Assembly (NCBI RefSeq): GCF_000340215.1
Contig: NW_006921532.1
Coordinates: forward strand, 3,513,337-3,577,336
Direction: 5' to 3'
Source of the DNA: Pseudocercospora fijiensis CIRAD86
Taxonomy: Eukaryota > Ascomycota > Dothideomycetes > Mycosphaerellales > Mycosphaerellaceae
Length of the DNA stretch: 64,000 nucleotides
Shown here piece by piece: positions 8,386-22,200 of the stretch. Below the pieces are notes generated by a model. It searched no databases. It had not been told where the DNA came from and saw only the letters and a list, made by a program, of their open reading frames with translations. A program made the translations under genes and the position numbers. The first letter of the stretch is position 1; each line of letters starts with the position of its first letter.

Positions 8386-11151
8386 ATCCTAGGCTTAGTA
8401 GTAATATTATAGGCATTATAAGTTCTTAGCCTTCTTCGTGTTCTTTACGCTAGTCTAATACTTATCTAATAACTTAGTTATATCTTTAAACGAGTCTTTA
8501 GCCTCCTATAAGTCCTATTTAGGTAAATAGCCTTGCTACCTTAATAGGTACTCCTTCTTGCCCTACCTAGTCCGATGCTTTAGGATACGTTCTATAGACT
8601 ATAGCTCTTTACTATTAGCTAAGACTTCTTCTAACTTAGTAGGCGCTTTATCGCCTTCGCGCTAGTAGTATAGTTTAAGGAGGGAGATATAGAAGGTGTT
8701 ATAGATAGTATAATAAGGTAGAAGCTATAACTAGTAGGCCTAGCTATTGCCCTTCGGTTCTCGGATGCGAAATAGGCTAATATATCTTAGTGCGAGCTTA
8801 GGCCTTGTTTTACTATTAGGTAATAGGTGTTTGCGGATGCGGAGGTTCTTAGTGCTTAGTATAACTATATCGCCTTGTTTAAAGGTTATTAGCGTATAGT
8901 GCTTGTCGTAGTAGGTCTTTTAGTACTCTTAAGCCTTTATTAACTTCTCGGCTATCTTAGTATAGATTTCTCGTATCTTCTAAACCCTCTTAATAGCCGC
9001 TAGTATTTTAGGTACTTAACGCGCTTCCCTTTCCTTACGCTCGGCCTCGAGCGATAGGGGGTCTTATAGTATAGTAGCGTTCTAACCTATTATAGCTATA
9101 TATAGTGAAACCTTAGTTAATAAGTAGACACTATTATTATATACGAATTTAGCTAGTTATAAGAGGTTAACCTATCTATTAGAGTCCTTATCGATATAGC
9201 TACGTAGGTACTGCTATAGCGTAGCATTCTACCTCTCTATTTAACCGTTAGTCTATAGATAGAAGGCTGTTAACAGCCGATGCTTTAGTCTTAGCTACAG
9301 GCATAATTCGCTCTAATAGTGCGATATGAATATCGAGCCCCTATCGGAGACTATCCCCTTAGGGGTCCTCTAATAGCTATAGAAGATGTTGTTCTATAGT
9401 GCTTTAGCTATATTAATAGCCGTCTAATCCTTCCGAGTAGGAATATAGCGAGCACCCTTAGTAAATCGGTCTATAACGACTAGTATAGCGTTAAAGACGT
9501 CTTTGCTTCCTCTTCGCTTAGTAGGGGGAAGACCTATAATAAAGTCTATTATAAGCTCTACAAAAGGCCTCTTTAGAATAGGGAGTAAAGACAACTCGCT
9601 AAATAGTAAGTGCTTTAGTACTTTAACTCGTTAATATACGGCACACGTATTTACGTAGTCCTTTATATCCCGCTTACTATTTAGCTAGTAGTATATACGC
9701 GATAGTAGCTCGTGCGACCTCTCTATACTATAGTAACCGGCAAGCTTACTATTATAGTATCGCTTAAGAAGCTCCTATCTAATCGATTGTTTAGCGGGGA
9801 CATAGTATCTGCCCTTAAACTTTAAGTAACCTTTATTATCGATCGACTAGTTACTCTTACTAGATCGAGTCGTTCGCCTACTTATAAGCTTGTCGATACG
9901 TTTAGCAGCAAAGGCGTCCCTCTACTAAGCACGTAATAGCTTATCTATAAACGATTAACTATCCCTATTTGCAAGGTTATTTAATAGTACCCTCGCTATT
10001 AAACGAGGTACGTATTATATATATCTAATAGCACTAGTAGCCGGATTAACTATATTAGTGCTTTAATCGCTATTACTATATATAGCGATATCGACTAGGG
10101 AGTTATTATAACTTCTCCTATCTATGTCCTTAGCCCTTGCCTTAATACGCACTATTAATATAGTAAGAGTATTAATATGCTTTAAGCTGTCGCGGAGTCC
10201 GGTAAGCCGCTTATCCTACGCGTACTTATTAACAATACGGGCTATAGCAATCTTATACTATAGGGTTAGGAACAAAGAATTAATATATTAGGTCTCGCTA
10301 TCGTAATTAGGTCGCCTCGATAGGCTATCGGTAGGATTACTTACGCCTAGCTAGTATAATATATTAAAATCAAACCCGGCGAGGTAGACGGCCTATCTAG
10401 CCTATCGACCTATAACCCTAGTAACCTTAGTAATGCTACGGAGGTTGTTATAGTCTATATAGACCTATATTGTATATTAAGCCCTATCGAGGTAGTACCT
10501 CTAGTACTTAAAGGCCTCGATAATAGCTAAGAGTTCTTGCTCGTAGGTCTCGTAGCGACGTTCTATATCGATTATCTTCTATAAAAAGAAGGCAATCGGG
10601 TACTAATAATAGTTATTGTCCGATTGTTAGGACATAATAGCTAATATAGCAAACTATAAAGCGTTAGTCTTAATGCGGATTAGTTTGCTTAGTACGAAGT
10701 AGTATAATAAGGGGACTTTAGTAAAGCGCTTCTTTAAACCGTTAAAAGCGGCTTGTGCTCTATTAGTCTATTTGAACTCTCTAAATAGATTAGCCTTAGT
10801 CTTAGTAAGCTTAGTTAATAGCATTATATACCTCGAATAGCCCTTAATAAACCGGCGGTAGAAGTTAGTAAAACCGAGGAATAATTAAAGCTCTTTAATA
10901 CTAGTAGGTGTTAGCTACTTAGTAATAGTCTTAATCCGGTTAGGATTAGCCTTAATACCCTCAGTCGATACGAGGAAGCTAAGGAAGGATACCTCTTTAG
11001 CAGTAAAGGTGCATTTAGAAGGCTTGCAATATAGTCTATAAGTCCTTAGACGATCGAGTACCTTACGTACTATAGCCTAGTGCTCTGCAATGTTAGGTAA
11101 ATAGGTATAAACTAGGATGTTATCTAGGTAAACTATATAGAGGTAGTCTAG

Positions 11152-11430
11152 TAAAGGACGGAAACCAATACTACTACTACTACTTGTAGCAATAGTATAG
11201 GCTACCGAGGGTAATATAACCTATAGCAATATAGGCAGCTATGTTTAGTAAGATAGGATAACGAGACTATCGCTTAGGCTAATAACTAGAGCCCTACAAC
11301 ATAGGTATTGTAGAAGTGTAACATAAACAATGTACTATACGAGGTTGATAATCTATCTACTCTATAGAAGGAGGCCTCTTATATAGGCTTAAAACTAGTC
11401 TATAGGTATAGGGCCGGTTACTAGCTAATA
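11152..11430 (-). repeat. B1 3' LTR (279 bp)
   Basis: Direct repeat of 23155-23433, and nearly identical to 25064-25342 and 46724-47002. Differences seen are transitions. The outer ends read TA...TA, consistent with TG...CA ends after RIP. Confidence 0.93.
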
Positions 11431-11445
11431 TCCCTCCCTTTCTTC
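11431..11445 (-). promoter_or_regulatory. B1 polypurine tract
   Basis: Read on the minus strand this is GAAGAAAGGGAGGGA, directly abutting the 3' LTR. This is the expected primer site for plus-strand synthesis. B2 has the same at 25343-25357. Confidence 0.8.
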
Positions 11446-11536
11446 GTATCTAACTAGACACGCTTTACATTACGCGCTTAAAACAAACATATATACATCC
11501 TTAGCGCTCTTAGCTAAGGCTATTTCTAGAACTCCG

Positions 11537-11562
11537 TAATAATACCCCCGGGGTAGCATTAA
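11537..11562. repeat. CCCCGGGG palindrome, 3' side of ORF3 (B1)
   Basis: Copy of the 25 bp palindrome between the ORF3 end and the polypurine tract. Confidence 0.85.
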
Positions 11563-14352
11563 TCCTAGATACTATAATTATACAAAAACAACTTCCTAAG
11601 TAATACTATATAGACCTACTATTGCTTTAACGCGCCGTAATCCTTACCCGCAATAACCTCGTCCGCTAGTCGGCTCTCGAAATCTCCTCCGTATACGTTA
11701 AAGCTATTAGTACCGAAGTACTATCTCTCGTAGAAAGCTTAATTAACGAGGAGGTTAGCAGCCTTTTCCTTCGTAGTATTCTCCTAATTATATAGATATT
11801 CCTTAAGTCCCTCGTTATTAAGCTAGAGGATCTGTTTAACTTCGTTCTAAATAACGTAACTTAACTAAGGAATCCTACTAACTAGGGCGTCGGAGATATA
11901 GCCGAGGCCTTCGACTAAGATAGCCGTAGGGAAAGCGAATAGTACGAAGGAGTTAGAGGCTAGGAGAGCGGTTAGATTACGGTGCGCTTTAGCAACCTAA
12001 GAGACTATTAAGTTCTCGTAGCCCTTAACCTTAGTGCCGTTAATAACGCGAGAGTAGCCTAGGTTAATTAATATACGGTTGCTCTTAGTCTTTAGATTAC
12101 TATATAGCAGGTATAGTATCTAAACAGAGACTTCGCATTCCTTTAGAGGGTTAAGGATCTACTCCACTTTACGCCCCTTACTATTAGGCTAACTATCGAA
12201 TATATAGTCGAGATCGTCGTCGGTAAGGTACTTATTAGTAAGCTTGCCGATCTTGCTTAGTAGGACTAGGCTACGAGCCTTAAGCTTCTTAACCTAGTTC
12301 GCAAAGACCTCGGGCTAGTATATGCCTTCGACAATAGTAGAGTAGCTAGTCTTATCCTTAGACATAAGGCAGACCTTAATACGTAGGTAACTAGCACCCT
12401 CGCTAGCTATAAGCTTAACTATATCTTATCCGAGACGAGTAGACTCCTTAGAAGGACAGTTTTTATAAGTACCGCTAACCTTAAAGAACTTAGTAGGCTT
12501 AGGGACGGAGATAAGCTCGTATACGTAATTAGGTCGAAGGGCGATAGCTAAGAGCTATAGGGCAGGGTGCTAGCGGACGATTTAGTTGCTTATACTATAA
12601 GTTTAAAGGGTATTGCGGCCTTCTTGCTTAGACTTAGGTATTGTACGTATATACTAAAGGTACATTTCAAACTCCTCCTATATTAGATCGATAAGGAAAG
12701 AAAGATATGCTCTACAAGGCTCTTGCAACTAACTAAAGACTTAAGGGAAGATAGTATTACTAGTCTAGCGAAAGCGGTCGAAGGAGGTGCCTTAGCTAAG
12801 AATACCGGTAACGAACTTGCTCTAGCGATCTATTAGCGTAAGGGCGCGAATAACAGTACTAGTAGGGTTAAACGCGTAGAGTCCTAGAGATATCGGGGCG
12901 GCAATAGGGCGTCTAGGAAACTAGTTAGTATAGGCCTAATTAGCCTTAAGGGCAGCGAAGGCATCTTAATTAGCGATATTACGTCTAATTTTTAATAGGC
13001 GGCTAATAAGGACACTCGTCTTAGCACTAGTATAGAGACTACACGCCTTAGCGGCCTTCTTAATATAGCTAGTATATATAGTAAACGGATCTTCGCCTAG
13101 CTTGCTAAGGTCGTCGTACTACTAATAGATAAATAGGGCGATAGATGCTTTGCCTATATCGGCCTTATAAACTATATCGATCTCGGTAATAAGATGTGCG
13201 ACAGAGTTACCCTTATAGGAACTATAGATATTCTTAGTTAATAGTATCGGCGAGAGGCCTCTATGCCTACGCTTACTAAAGGAACCTTCGGAGGAAATAC
13301 TATCTTCTAGTAGCGCATCTAGTATATTAATATCCGAGTTACTATAGTTAGTACTAGAAGGTGTAGTAGACTTCTTAGCGGCCTTCTAGAATGCCTAGCG
13401 AGCCTACAACGCCTTCTAACGCGCTGCTTCTACCTTAGCGCGCTTATCTTAAACTTCTTAAGGGACCTTATAGTTACGGGTCGAGCGGCGATCTTATACC
13501 TATATCTCTATAGCGAGCGCTAGACTAGCAGCTATATCGGCTTCCGTCTTAAGGCGAAGGACCTTGCGTTCGAGAACATCTACGATAGGAGCCTTTTAAC
13601 CCTTAACAATAAAGCCTATACTATTAATGCGATAGCCCTTCTTTTTTAGTAGATCTTTAGTAGACTAGGCGTTAAGATCTACCTCGGCAATAGCGTCCTT
13701 ATACCGCTTCTAGTAGGCTATCGTAAAGTCGTTAAGTGCGAAGGTTAAGTTAACTAATTACTTACCGTACTTCTTGCTAGTAGTAGAGACTCGATAGATT
13801 ATAGTATAAGAAAGGTGCTCTACTCCCTCGCGACGGACCGGATACTTATTAACGAACGACGCAACCTGCTTAGTACGCTCTTATCTATCGTAGGCGAAGT
13901 TAATAAGGCTCTTTAGGAGACTACTCGAACCTCCCTACTACTCGAAGGCTTAATTAAGGTTCGTAAAGCGTATACGAATCGTAGTGCCCGCTATCTCGAG
14001 GCTATAGACGATAGGAAAGGCTTAATAAAGCTCTATATCCTAAAGAACGTCTCGCTTAAAGATACGCTTACTAATATCCTAGCGCAAGTTGTTTATACTA
14101 TACGATACTAAGATAGTAGCCTTCTTAATATTTCGGTCGATAACGCGTAGTAAGGTATAAGCGGTCTTAATCTTCTTTTAAGGGTCGTCGATAGCGGTAA
14201 CGATCTAGAAACAGTGCTCGAGGCTAGTTATAGCGACTAAGGCGCTATCGGAGGGGGCTTCGATCGGGACTAGTATACCTAGGTTTAGGGCTAGTAGGTT
14301 GCTACTACTGCTAGCACCTAGCGGATTTAGGGCACTAGAAGATATCTTAGTC
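11563..14352 (-). pseudogene. Element B ORF3, unknown protein of roughly 900 codons (RIP-damaged)
   Basis: A long minus-strand frame follows pol and begins near 14352; in B2 it starts MSSGALNPLGASSSSN. It can be read almost to the 3' palindrome if RIP stops are ignored. The same frame exists in B2 (25473-28266), so it is part of the element and not a local accident. It is hydrophilic, with several Lys/Arg-rich and helical stretches; around the middle is an acidic and serine-rich segment. I recognise no gag, protease, RT, integrase or envelope feature, and see no obvious membrane segment or signal peptide. Its position after pol is where some retroelements carry an extra gene. Function unknown. 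Confidence 0.6.
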
Positions 14353-14774
14353 GACCGGAGCGGAAAGGAGTTAGTAACGAGTTTACAAAAACGTTCGTAG
14401 CTTATTAATAATAATTAAAGGGTTTAGATAGAAGAAGGGGGAGGGGGTAGGCGGTAGTAAGTTAGTTAGTAATTATTCGAGTAGAAGAAAGAGCTTAGAA
14501 AGCTCGCCTTAAATAGGGTACGAAGGTAGCGTAGTCCGTATATTCCGGTAAAGCAAACGGATAACGACTATATATAGACCCTAAAAAGTAAAGCTATATA
14601 CGAGACTCCTTTATTAGTAGGGCAGGCTAAAGTTTAACAATCGATCTAGCTAATTGCTAGTAGCGACTACGCGCCTTTATTAACCTCTAGCTTTCGTAGA
14701 TTCTCGCGTACTCGAAATGTAACTAGTTAGTTCGAGCACCTAGTAGTAATCTATAGTAGTAAGGCTAGCGGGAC

Positions 14775-14799
14775 TAATAACACCCCCGGGGTAGTATTA
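14775..14799. repeat. CCCCGGGG palindrome, 5' side of ORF3 (B1)
   Basis: Palindrome copy just upstream of ORF3 on the minus strand. Confidence 0.85.
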
Positions 14800-15206
14800 G
14801 CTTTTCTCTAGAGATGCTCGGCAACTAGGAGCAAATCGCCTAGGCCCGGCGTAGCTTATATTAGCCTATAGCACTATCGTTATAGATGCAGCATTACCTT
14901 TTATAGCAGTAGGCATATAAACGTAGCCTGTACGTTCTTCTTTCTTCTAGATACTAAGCTTAGCGGCCTAAGGTCCCTATTCTTAAAGGCTATAGGCCTA
15001 GGTTGCTATATCTATCTAAGAGCTAGGAAGGGAGAGGGATCCTCCCTTTCTTAGTATCCTACGTAGTTAATGCTAACTAGGGTAGGAACAATCTTCTCTA
15101 GCGGAGTATCTTATTGTCGTTATTACCTAAGGGCGGTTACTAGAGACTAGGAAACTAGAGGGAAGTAGTCCTAGAAGGGCGGGAGGTTAGGTTCGGCTAG
15201 CTTCCG
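14800..15206. other. B1 inter-palindrome spacer between pol and ORF3
   Basis: About 400 bp of non-coding sequence between two palindrome copies. It is conserved in B2 (28712-29115). No frame or domain was recognised. It could hold a promoter or leader for ORF3. Confidence 0.55.
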
Positions 15207-15231
15207 AATGCTATCCTCGGGGTATTATTCG
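15207..15231. repeat. CCCCGGGG palindrome, 3' side of pol (B1)
   Basis: Degenerate copy (GAATGCTATCCTCGGGG then TATTATTC) downstream of the pol stop. Confidence 0.75.
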
Positions 15232-15509
15232 GAAGTTATGCCTCGTATAGTTCTTTCTAAGGAAACACAAAAGGAGTAAAATACAAAAGGAGTAAAGCTA
15301 TAACAATATTAATCGGGGGCAAAAGACAAAAGAGCAAAACAATAGACAAGGTAAAAGCAAAGGAGGGCAACAACTAAGAGCATTAATATCCGTAGGAACA
15401 GGTAGTAAGGACTAAAGCTAAAGGGTAGCGCTCTGTATTAACAGCGTAGAGAATAGTTAATAGAGGCAAGGAAAGCAACGTAGTAGAGGCAGGAAAGGAC
15501 ATACGATTA

Positions 15510-18500
15510 TTTAGTCTCGGGGTCGTCTAGCTATAATTCTAGGCGGTCTTTATCGCTAGACTAGTTAGGTTCCTCGGAGTTAGAGTTAGATAGCTAGAAG
15601 CCTAGTTTACTATCGGAATTAATATTAGAAATGCTCTGTATATAGTTAACCCGTATATAATCCTCCCTTTATTCTTAAGTTATTCCTAATAGCTTACTAA
15701 GACGAATCTAGGGATAGGTATAGTTCTTAGGCAGAACAGGATCTATAATAGCGGTAGGATCCTCCTCCCGATAGGCGTCTAAGGACGGCAAAGGGTCTAT
15801 AGAGGCACTAACTTCCTCCTCGGTCGGCGGAGAGCGGGTAGGTTCCCGTAACTTAACGATCTTCTTTAGATTAGCCCGGGGGTGCGAGTGCTTTAGGGTA
15901 GTACTATTAAGTTCCTAAAGTCGGTACGTAGAACTATCGTAAAGGACCTCCTATACTCTATAAGGCCCTTTCTATTTAAAGGCTAGCTTATAGGAGTAAC
16001 TATACTCTAGTTCGGACCGGTATAGGAGAACTATATCGCTAACCTTTAGAGGTTCCTAATTAATAGTATTATAGTTATTAAAATACTACTTAGCCTCTTC
16101 CCGAAGGCGACGTTGTCGAGCAAGACCCTCTTAAGAAGTCGTAGTTATATCTTTAAGAGCCTTAGCCCGTAGGGCAAGAAGATCTGCCCTAGTACGAACA
16201 GACCCCTAATCGTAAACGCTATGCGTGCGATAGGACAATTTAATAGGAAGAACGGCGTCCCTCCTAATTATAAGTTCCGCTAGTATAAGTCTAGTCGTAT
16301 CGATAATAGTAGTTCGGTCCGCTTAGAGAAGGGCTAGGACGCGGATAGAAATAGGAACTAATCTATCGCTACTATTAGTTATCTTAGATAGGGCATTAAT
16401 TAACGACCGATAGCCGCGCTTAATAATAGCATTCGACTAGGGATAGTATAGGGAGATACGAACGTTCTTCGCCCTATACGAAACAAGTAGCGCTTAAACC
16501 TCCTTAGCTATATTGTTCGTAGCGTTATCTAAGATAACCTCGTAAGGTGTTCCCTAGCGGCAAAATAGATCCTTAAACAGGAAGGTAGCTATATTACGGG
16601 CATTAATGGCACCGTAACCCTTGTAGAAATAATAGGCCTCCGGCTATTAAGAAAGACTCTCTCGAATAATATATAGGCTATTATTGCGGCTAAGATAGAC
16701 CCTATCGCTATACTACCGCTCCCTAACTAACTAGGCAGTAGGGATACGTAGCTCTCCTAGTTGTCGGTAGCTGTTCCTAAAGTTGCACTTAGGACAGCTC
16801 TTATAGTAGCGGGAGATATTAGCCTATACGCCGTCCTACTAGTAGCGACGACGAAGGATATCGAAGGTACCCTCCGCCGCCCGGTAGCCGAGCTTATTGT
16901 AAACGGAACGAAGGATTTCTTATCGGACTACTAGATCGTTAATAACACGCTAGAGCGGTATATTAACTATAGCCTATCGCTAAAGGATACGACCCTTAAT
17001 AAGGAACCTCCGAGAATAGCGAATAATACGATAGTATTAACTCTTTAATAGACCGGGAGCTCTCTTCGTATAGGTAAGGAAGTAGGCGATATTATAGGAG
17101 TCGTCGGAGTAGACCCTATATAGGATATTATCCCTACCTAGTTCGCCCGCCTTAGTATCGTCCTAGTCCTCGCCGTTAGTAGTAGGGTCTTCGTTAGGCT
17201 AGTTACTAGGTTAGTCGTCGGCAGTAGACCTAGTAATTACCGGTATAGCGTTAATATAGAAGGTAGTAAAGAAGGTACGGTTAATAACTGCGTCGATATC
17301 CTCTTCTTCTATTATCTCGGCAATATCCTCTTCTATAGTAGGCTTTCTAGAAAGGCTATCCGGTCTAGTATGCTTCTTGCTAGGAATATAGAAGACGTCG
17401 AAATTAAACAAATAGATCTAGGTAACCTACCGAGCTATCGTAGAGTTAGGCAGGTCGGAGGCTATACGGTTAAGTTAATAGACTAGCGTCTAAGCGTCGA
17501 CTTCTAGGCGAAAGAATACTCTAAAAAGCTAAGGACGGAACTTCTTAAGAGCCTTATAGATACTAAGGCACTCTCGCTTGCTAGTATCGTATCGGGCCTC
17601 GATTAGTTTCTATAGACCGGACTCGTACCGGATAGGGTAACGTAAGGAGGGCTCCTTACGATTATACTATATTAGTATCTCGCCGTAGCCTTCCCCGCTC
17701 GAGTCGATAGCGACAATTAGTAGACCTACGCCTTCCGAGTAGTTAATAGAGGTAAGCGTAGGCGCGCTAATAAGTGCCTTAGTAACCTTATCCTTAGCGG
17801 CTTAGTAAACGGAGGTCTATTTAAACTCTGTATCCTTCTTAAGTAAGGCGTATAGAGGCTTATATACTAACGTAAAGTTTTCGACCTAGATACGGAAGTA
17901 GGAGACTACTCTAAGCTAGATCCGGACATCTTTCTAATAGGTAGGGTCCGGCTAGGATACAATCTTTAGGACCCGTATATTATTAGGATAGCGGCCGTTC
18001 TTATTAGTAACAAACCCGATAATGTTTATACGATTGTATAGGAGCTAAAGCTTTTCCCTATATACTATTAAGTTAGCCCGCTCTAAGTCGCAGAGGATAC
18101 TATCGAGGTTCTAGATATGTTTAAGAAAGAACCTATAGATGCCTAGCTCTACTTCTTCGTTGTTATACCTAGTTTTAGGGCCTTTAATGCTAATGTCGTC
18201 GAGGAAAGGCATCGTAGTATAAGAAATATATGCCGCGAGGACTTGATTTATAATACGTACGAACTGGGCTACTAAGTTAGTCGCCCCTTAGGGAAGGGTA
18301 GTTTGTCTATATAGTCTAAGAGGCGTTTCGAAACTAGTTAGGTCTCTACTATCGGGGTAGAGAGGTATCTAGTCGTAGCCTAAGAATATATTAACTAGTA
18401 AGGCTACTATATAATTAGCAAAGGCTTCCGAGAACCTATTAGTCTCTAGGGGAAGGTTAGCATCTCTAATCGTAACCGCATTAAACTTTTAGGCAGCGTT

Positions 18501-19215
18501 AATTAGCCGGTACTTCTTTAGTTCCCTAGGAGCTGTCTTCTTCTAAACTAGGAAGTATAGATTGCGATACGAGGCATAGGAAGGCTCTAAGGTGCTAGCC
18601 TTTACACGCTGCCGTATTATGTCCTTAACTATACCTCTTAGGCTTAGGTTTAGCTTGAACCCTAGGTAAGCCTAAGGCTTATACTCGATCGTTCGGATCC
18701 TCTATAGAGGGGCAACCTCCGGGTTAATCCTGCCTAGATACGTAAAGTTATATACTAATACGGCTTCGCGGTTATATAGAAGCTCGTATAGCAAATCTAG
18801 TTTAAGATCCGAAAGCTCGATGCTAGGTTTAATTTTAGCTAGTCTCTCCGGCGTTAGCCTTAAACCCCTAGGAACGGTAGAGAACTTTCTTGTAATATAC
18901 CTCTAGTCGTACGAACTATCCCTAGGTATTAATATCGCTTCGCGGTTAAGGCACTTTTGTCGCTAGTTAGGATTTCCGCTAGGATTAGACCTATTAGTTA
19001 TATACACGCTGCCTTTTACGGGCTTAATCTTATTAGCTACCCTCTTATATAGGGTATATACACTAACCGCTCGTAATACCCGAGCCCTCTCTCTTTAACG
19101 TTAGGCCCGGAGATTAGCGTAATAGAACAGCGCGTAAACTTTATTAGAAGTCTCCTTAAGTCGGTAGGTATATAGCTAGTAATCCTAATTTATAATTCCG
19201 GCGAAAACGTTAGGT
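15510..19215 (-). pseudogene. Element B1 pol: RT, RNase H, integrase (RIP-damaged)
   Basis: Minus-strand Ty3/Gypsy polyprotein. The RT active-site region is visible near 18.2 kb as GATN..AQFVR.IN followed by TMPFLDDISIKGPK. The RNase H end lies at 17411-17211 (FDVFYIPSKKHTRPDSLSRK, a typical Gypsy signature), and the integrase lies between about 17.2 and 15.9 kb. The terminal frame stops near 15510. Many TAG/TAA codons interrupt it. B2 carries the equivalent at 39.06-42.78 kb. Confidence 0.85.
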
Positions 19216-19217
19216 TC

Positions 19218-19242
19218 CTAATAACACCCCTAGGGTATTATT
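19218..19242. repeat. CCCCGGGG palindrome, gag-pol junction (B1)
   Basis: Palindrome copy (TAATAACACCCC, TA, GGGTATTATTC) between the protease end and the pol start. Confidence 0.8.
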
Positions 19243-22200
19243 CGATCGGCGCTCTAATTAGCTAGTTCGGATTCGGGCTCGGGTAGATCCGCTTCCGGCG
19301 GCGATAATTGCGATAGCATTATTACCGAGATTCGTATACTAGGTTGTCGTTGCCGTATTGTTATACTTGCTATCGCTTCGAGTATTCGCCTCCTTAGTAT
19401 AGAGCCTAGAAACTTGCCTTAACGTATAGAGCGGCGTACCTCTAGATATAACCTATTTAAGCTATACTAACTTATAGCGCAGATTGCCGGTCTTATAACC
19501 GCGCTATAGCGTTTCCTAAAGAGCGCTTAGAAGCAGCAAGGATATCCTCGTAGGACTTATAGCTAGTGTTTCCGATATAACTAGTAAATACGACTCGGTT
19601 ACCCTTCTAGTTAGCGATAGTTCCTTCCTAGGAGCTATCGTCGCAGTTGCGCTAGATACCCTAGGTTATACGAGACTATAGACGACCTAGAATAATTAGC
19701 GTATTTAGGTTAGCAGCAATCTAGAAGGTAAAGGAAAAGCATATGCCGAAAGCGTCTACTATAATATTATAGTAGGCACCTACTAGCGCAACCTCCCTAT
19801 TTACTCCCTATATACTAAGGGAAATATCTCTGTTTATTAGTAGTCGGAGCTGTTTAGCCTAGCGCTTACTTATAATAAGTAACTCTAAACTATTATTAAG
19901 CATTGCTAGTAGCTGCTAACCGTAGCTTCCGATAGTAACTTAAATATAGATAGTAGGAACGACGGCGAAGGAACGGGTAACTGCGGAAAGGTCTATATTA
20001 TTAGGGATAGAGTAAAGCTCCTTAGGTCGAGGAGGTCCTACTCGACCGATTTGTTAGCTAGTAAATCGGATAGCCTTTATAGAAACTAAAACCGAAGTAG
20101 GGTCGGCATTATTATTATCCCCTCGGCCTATCTCCTTAATCCCTTCTTCGTTAGCATTATCGATAGTCTCCTAGCTCTCGTAGGTTACTAATTCGCCTTC
20201 TGCTAACTCCTAGGCCTCTAAAAATTTAGGAAGGAACTATAGGGAAGAGACGTCGATATAGTCCTCTCGCCCCTATTTGCGTCGGAGGGCTACGAGGTCT
20301 TTTATAAAGGTAGCATCGTTAGGGATTCGGCTCTAGAACAGGTTAGTAGGCAAACTATATACTAATAGCTCTTCTATAGACACGTTAGACTTAAGGTCTA
20401 GAAACTATAAAGCCTAGAAGAGAGCATTTGCCTTTATATCGTAGGAGTTAGTAGGCCCGGTACTATACTTCTTTATATACCTATTAAAGCGAAAGCTCTT
20501 TAGGTCGGCTAACTTTCGTTTGTAGGCCGGCGGGTTAGCTAGGCCTAGGGTACTACTAAGGTCGGCAGTATTATCCTCTATATCGATATCGGGAGTCTCT
20601 AGTACCTCCGGAGTAGCTATACTAGCTCGGGTTATATAGTCTTTAGCTATCTAGAGTGTCTTAGTCTTAGCGACTAATTCTCGCTGTTTCTTAGCCTTGT
20701 TAGCTGCCTACTTCTTAAGTATCCTAGTAGGGGCTGCCGTACTAGGGCGGGTAGGGTTCTACGGGCTCTTACCCTTACTCTAGGACTAGGTTTAGGACGA
20801 CTAAGTTTAGGACCTTGTAGTAGCGTAGACATCTATACTGTTCTTAGTAACCGCGTAAATATTAGTAACTGCGTCCGGGTCCTAAGATACAAAGTTAACT
20901 TTAATAGGCTTAGTAGTACCGCTACTACTCCGCTCCTTAACCTGTTTTGCCCTAACCTTCTAAGTTTCTCGTTTAGTAATAGCGGCGAGGGTACTGTTCC
21001 TAGTGTCCTTAAACTCGATCTTGCTACTATACTTCTTCTCTAAAAGACTCCTAAGTTAAGGTAGCTTCGGGGCTCTACGATCCTACTCGAAGCTAATCTT
21101 GTCGCCGGTATCGGTATAGTAGAACCGACTATTTACTTATATAACGAGCTTCCTCTTAAGAAGCTCTTTCTAGATAGGGCAGTCTAATTAAATATATTTA
21201 AAACCGCTACATATCTAGCACTTGCTATCTAAGTTAGAATAGATCTTCCGTATAGTATAGACGTTAACTAAAGGGGCCTTAGGGTAGTTAGGATCGGAGA
21301 TCTAGTAGACTAGTAGTACATCCTTTAGTATACTAGTATTAATAACCTCCCTAACTCGCTATAGTGCTTTCGTATTAAGGTTAAGCTAGGCTAGGGATTT
21401 AGCTAAGTCCGCAACGTCCTAAGAGTACTTAGTAATAGTAGGAGTTACGGTCTTAGGACCGCTCTACGACTTAGGAAGGAACTTAGGTCCTCTACTTCCC
21501 GAGGCGTCGCTCTTTACCTAAGCTAGGTTATTCCTATCCTCGCCGTAAATAAACTTCTTCGTATCGGCGGAGCTATTAATGTCGTCCTTAATAGCCTCTA
21601 GGACCTCTTTATACTTCCTAAAGGTCTCGGGATTAGCTTTGCTAAGCCTATAGCGACGGAAGATACGCTTAGCTATAGACTACGGCAACCCTTTAAGGAG
21701 TAGCCTCGTTCTCTAAGAATTCTCGAGGTCTTACTAGTCGATACCGTCCGCTAACTTAATAAACTCGCGGATATACTCCTTTAGGTCGTTATCTTCGGTG
21801 CGCCTCTCTATATAAAGGTTCTTAAGCTACGTACGACTGCCTTTAATACGACGGCTATCGCGATCCCGATACTCCCTTATAAAGGCCTACTTAAAGACCT
21901 CCTAGTCGGTATTAGACTTGTCGTCCTTTTCTAGGTAGCTAACTAGGGTTCTAAGGGTTCGGTAAAGCTTAGTAATAGTAGTCCTCGTAAGGGACCGGAC
22001 CTTATACTAGTCCGACTCTTCTTCGAGTCCGTACTCGGTTAAATTGTCCTTAAAGCGTTCTACGTGCGCCGTAGCGTTCTACCCTTCGAACAAAGGGTTC
22101 CTACTGCTTCTCGGCTCTAGCGGGCGACGCCTATTCTAACGGAGAAGGTTAGTTTGCCCTTAAATCATCTTTATAACGATATTATAGAGAGCATCGGGCG

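Larger units (their letters stand above)
7266..11151 (-). pseudogene. Element A1, 3' part: RT C-half, RNase H, integrase, chromodomain, 3' UTR
   Basis: This minus-strand segment is a sister copy of A2 (50.85-52.64 and 60.42-62.6 kb). Reading right to left it holds the RT C-terminal part up to the B1 insertion at 11151, RNase H (about 10.7-10.3 kb), integrase (about 9.9-8.65 kb, with the VSLL end of the GPY/F module near 8.68 kb) and a chromodomain (about 8.62-8.44 kb). The 3' UTR runs to 7266. Frames are broken throughout by TAG/TAA where the family has Gln or Trp, a RIP signature. The 3' LTR is missing. 11148-11151 (CTAG) is the left TSD of B1. Confidence 0.85.
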
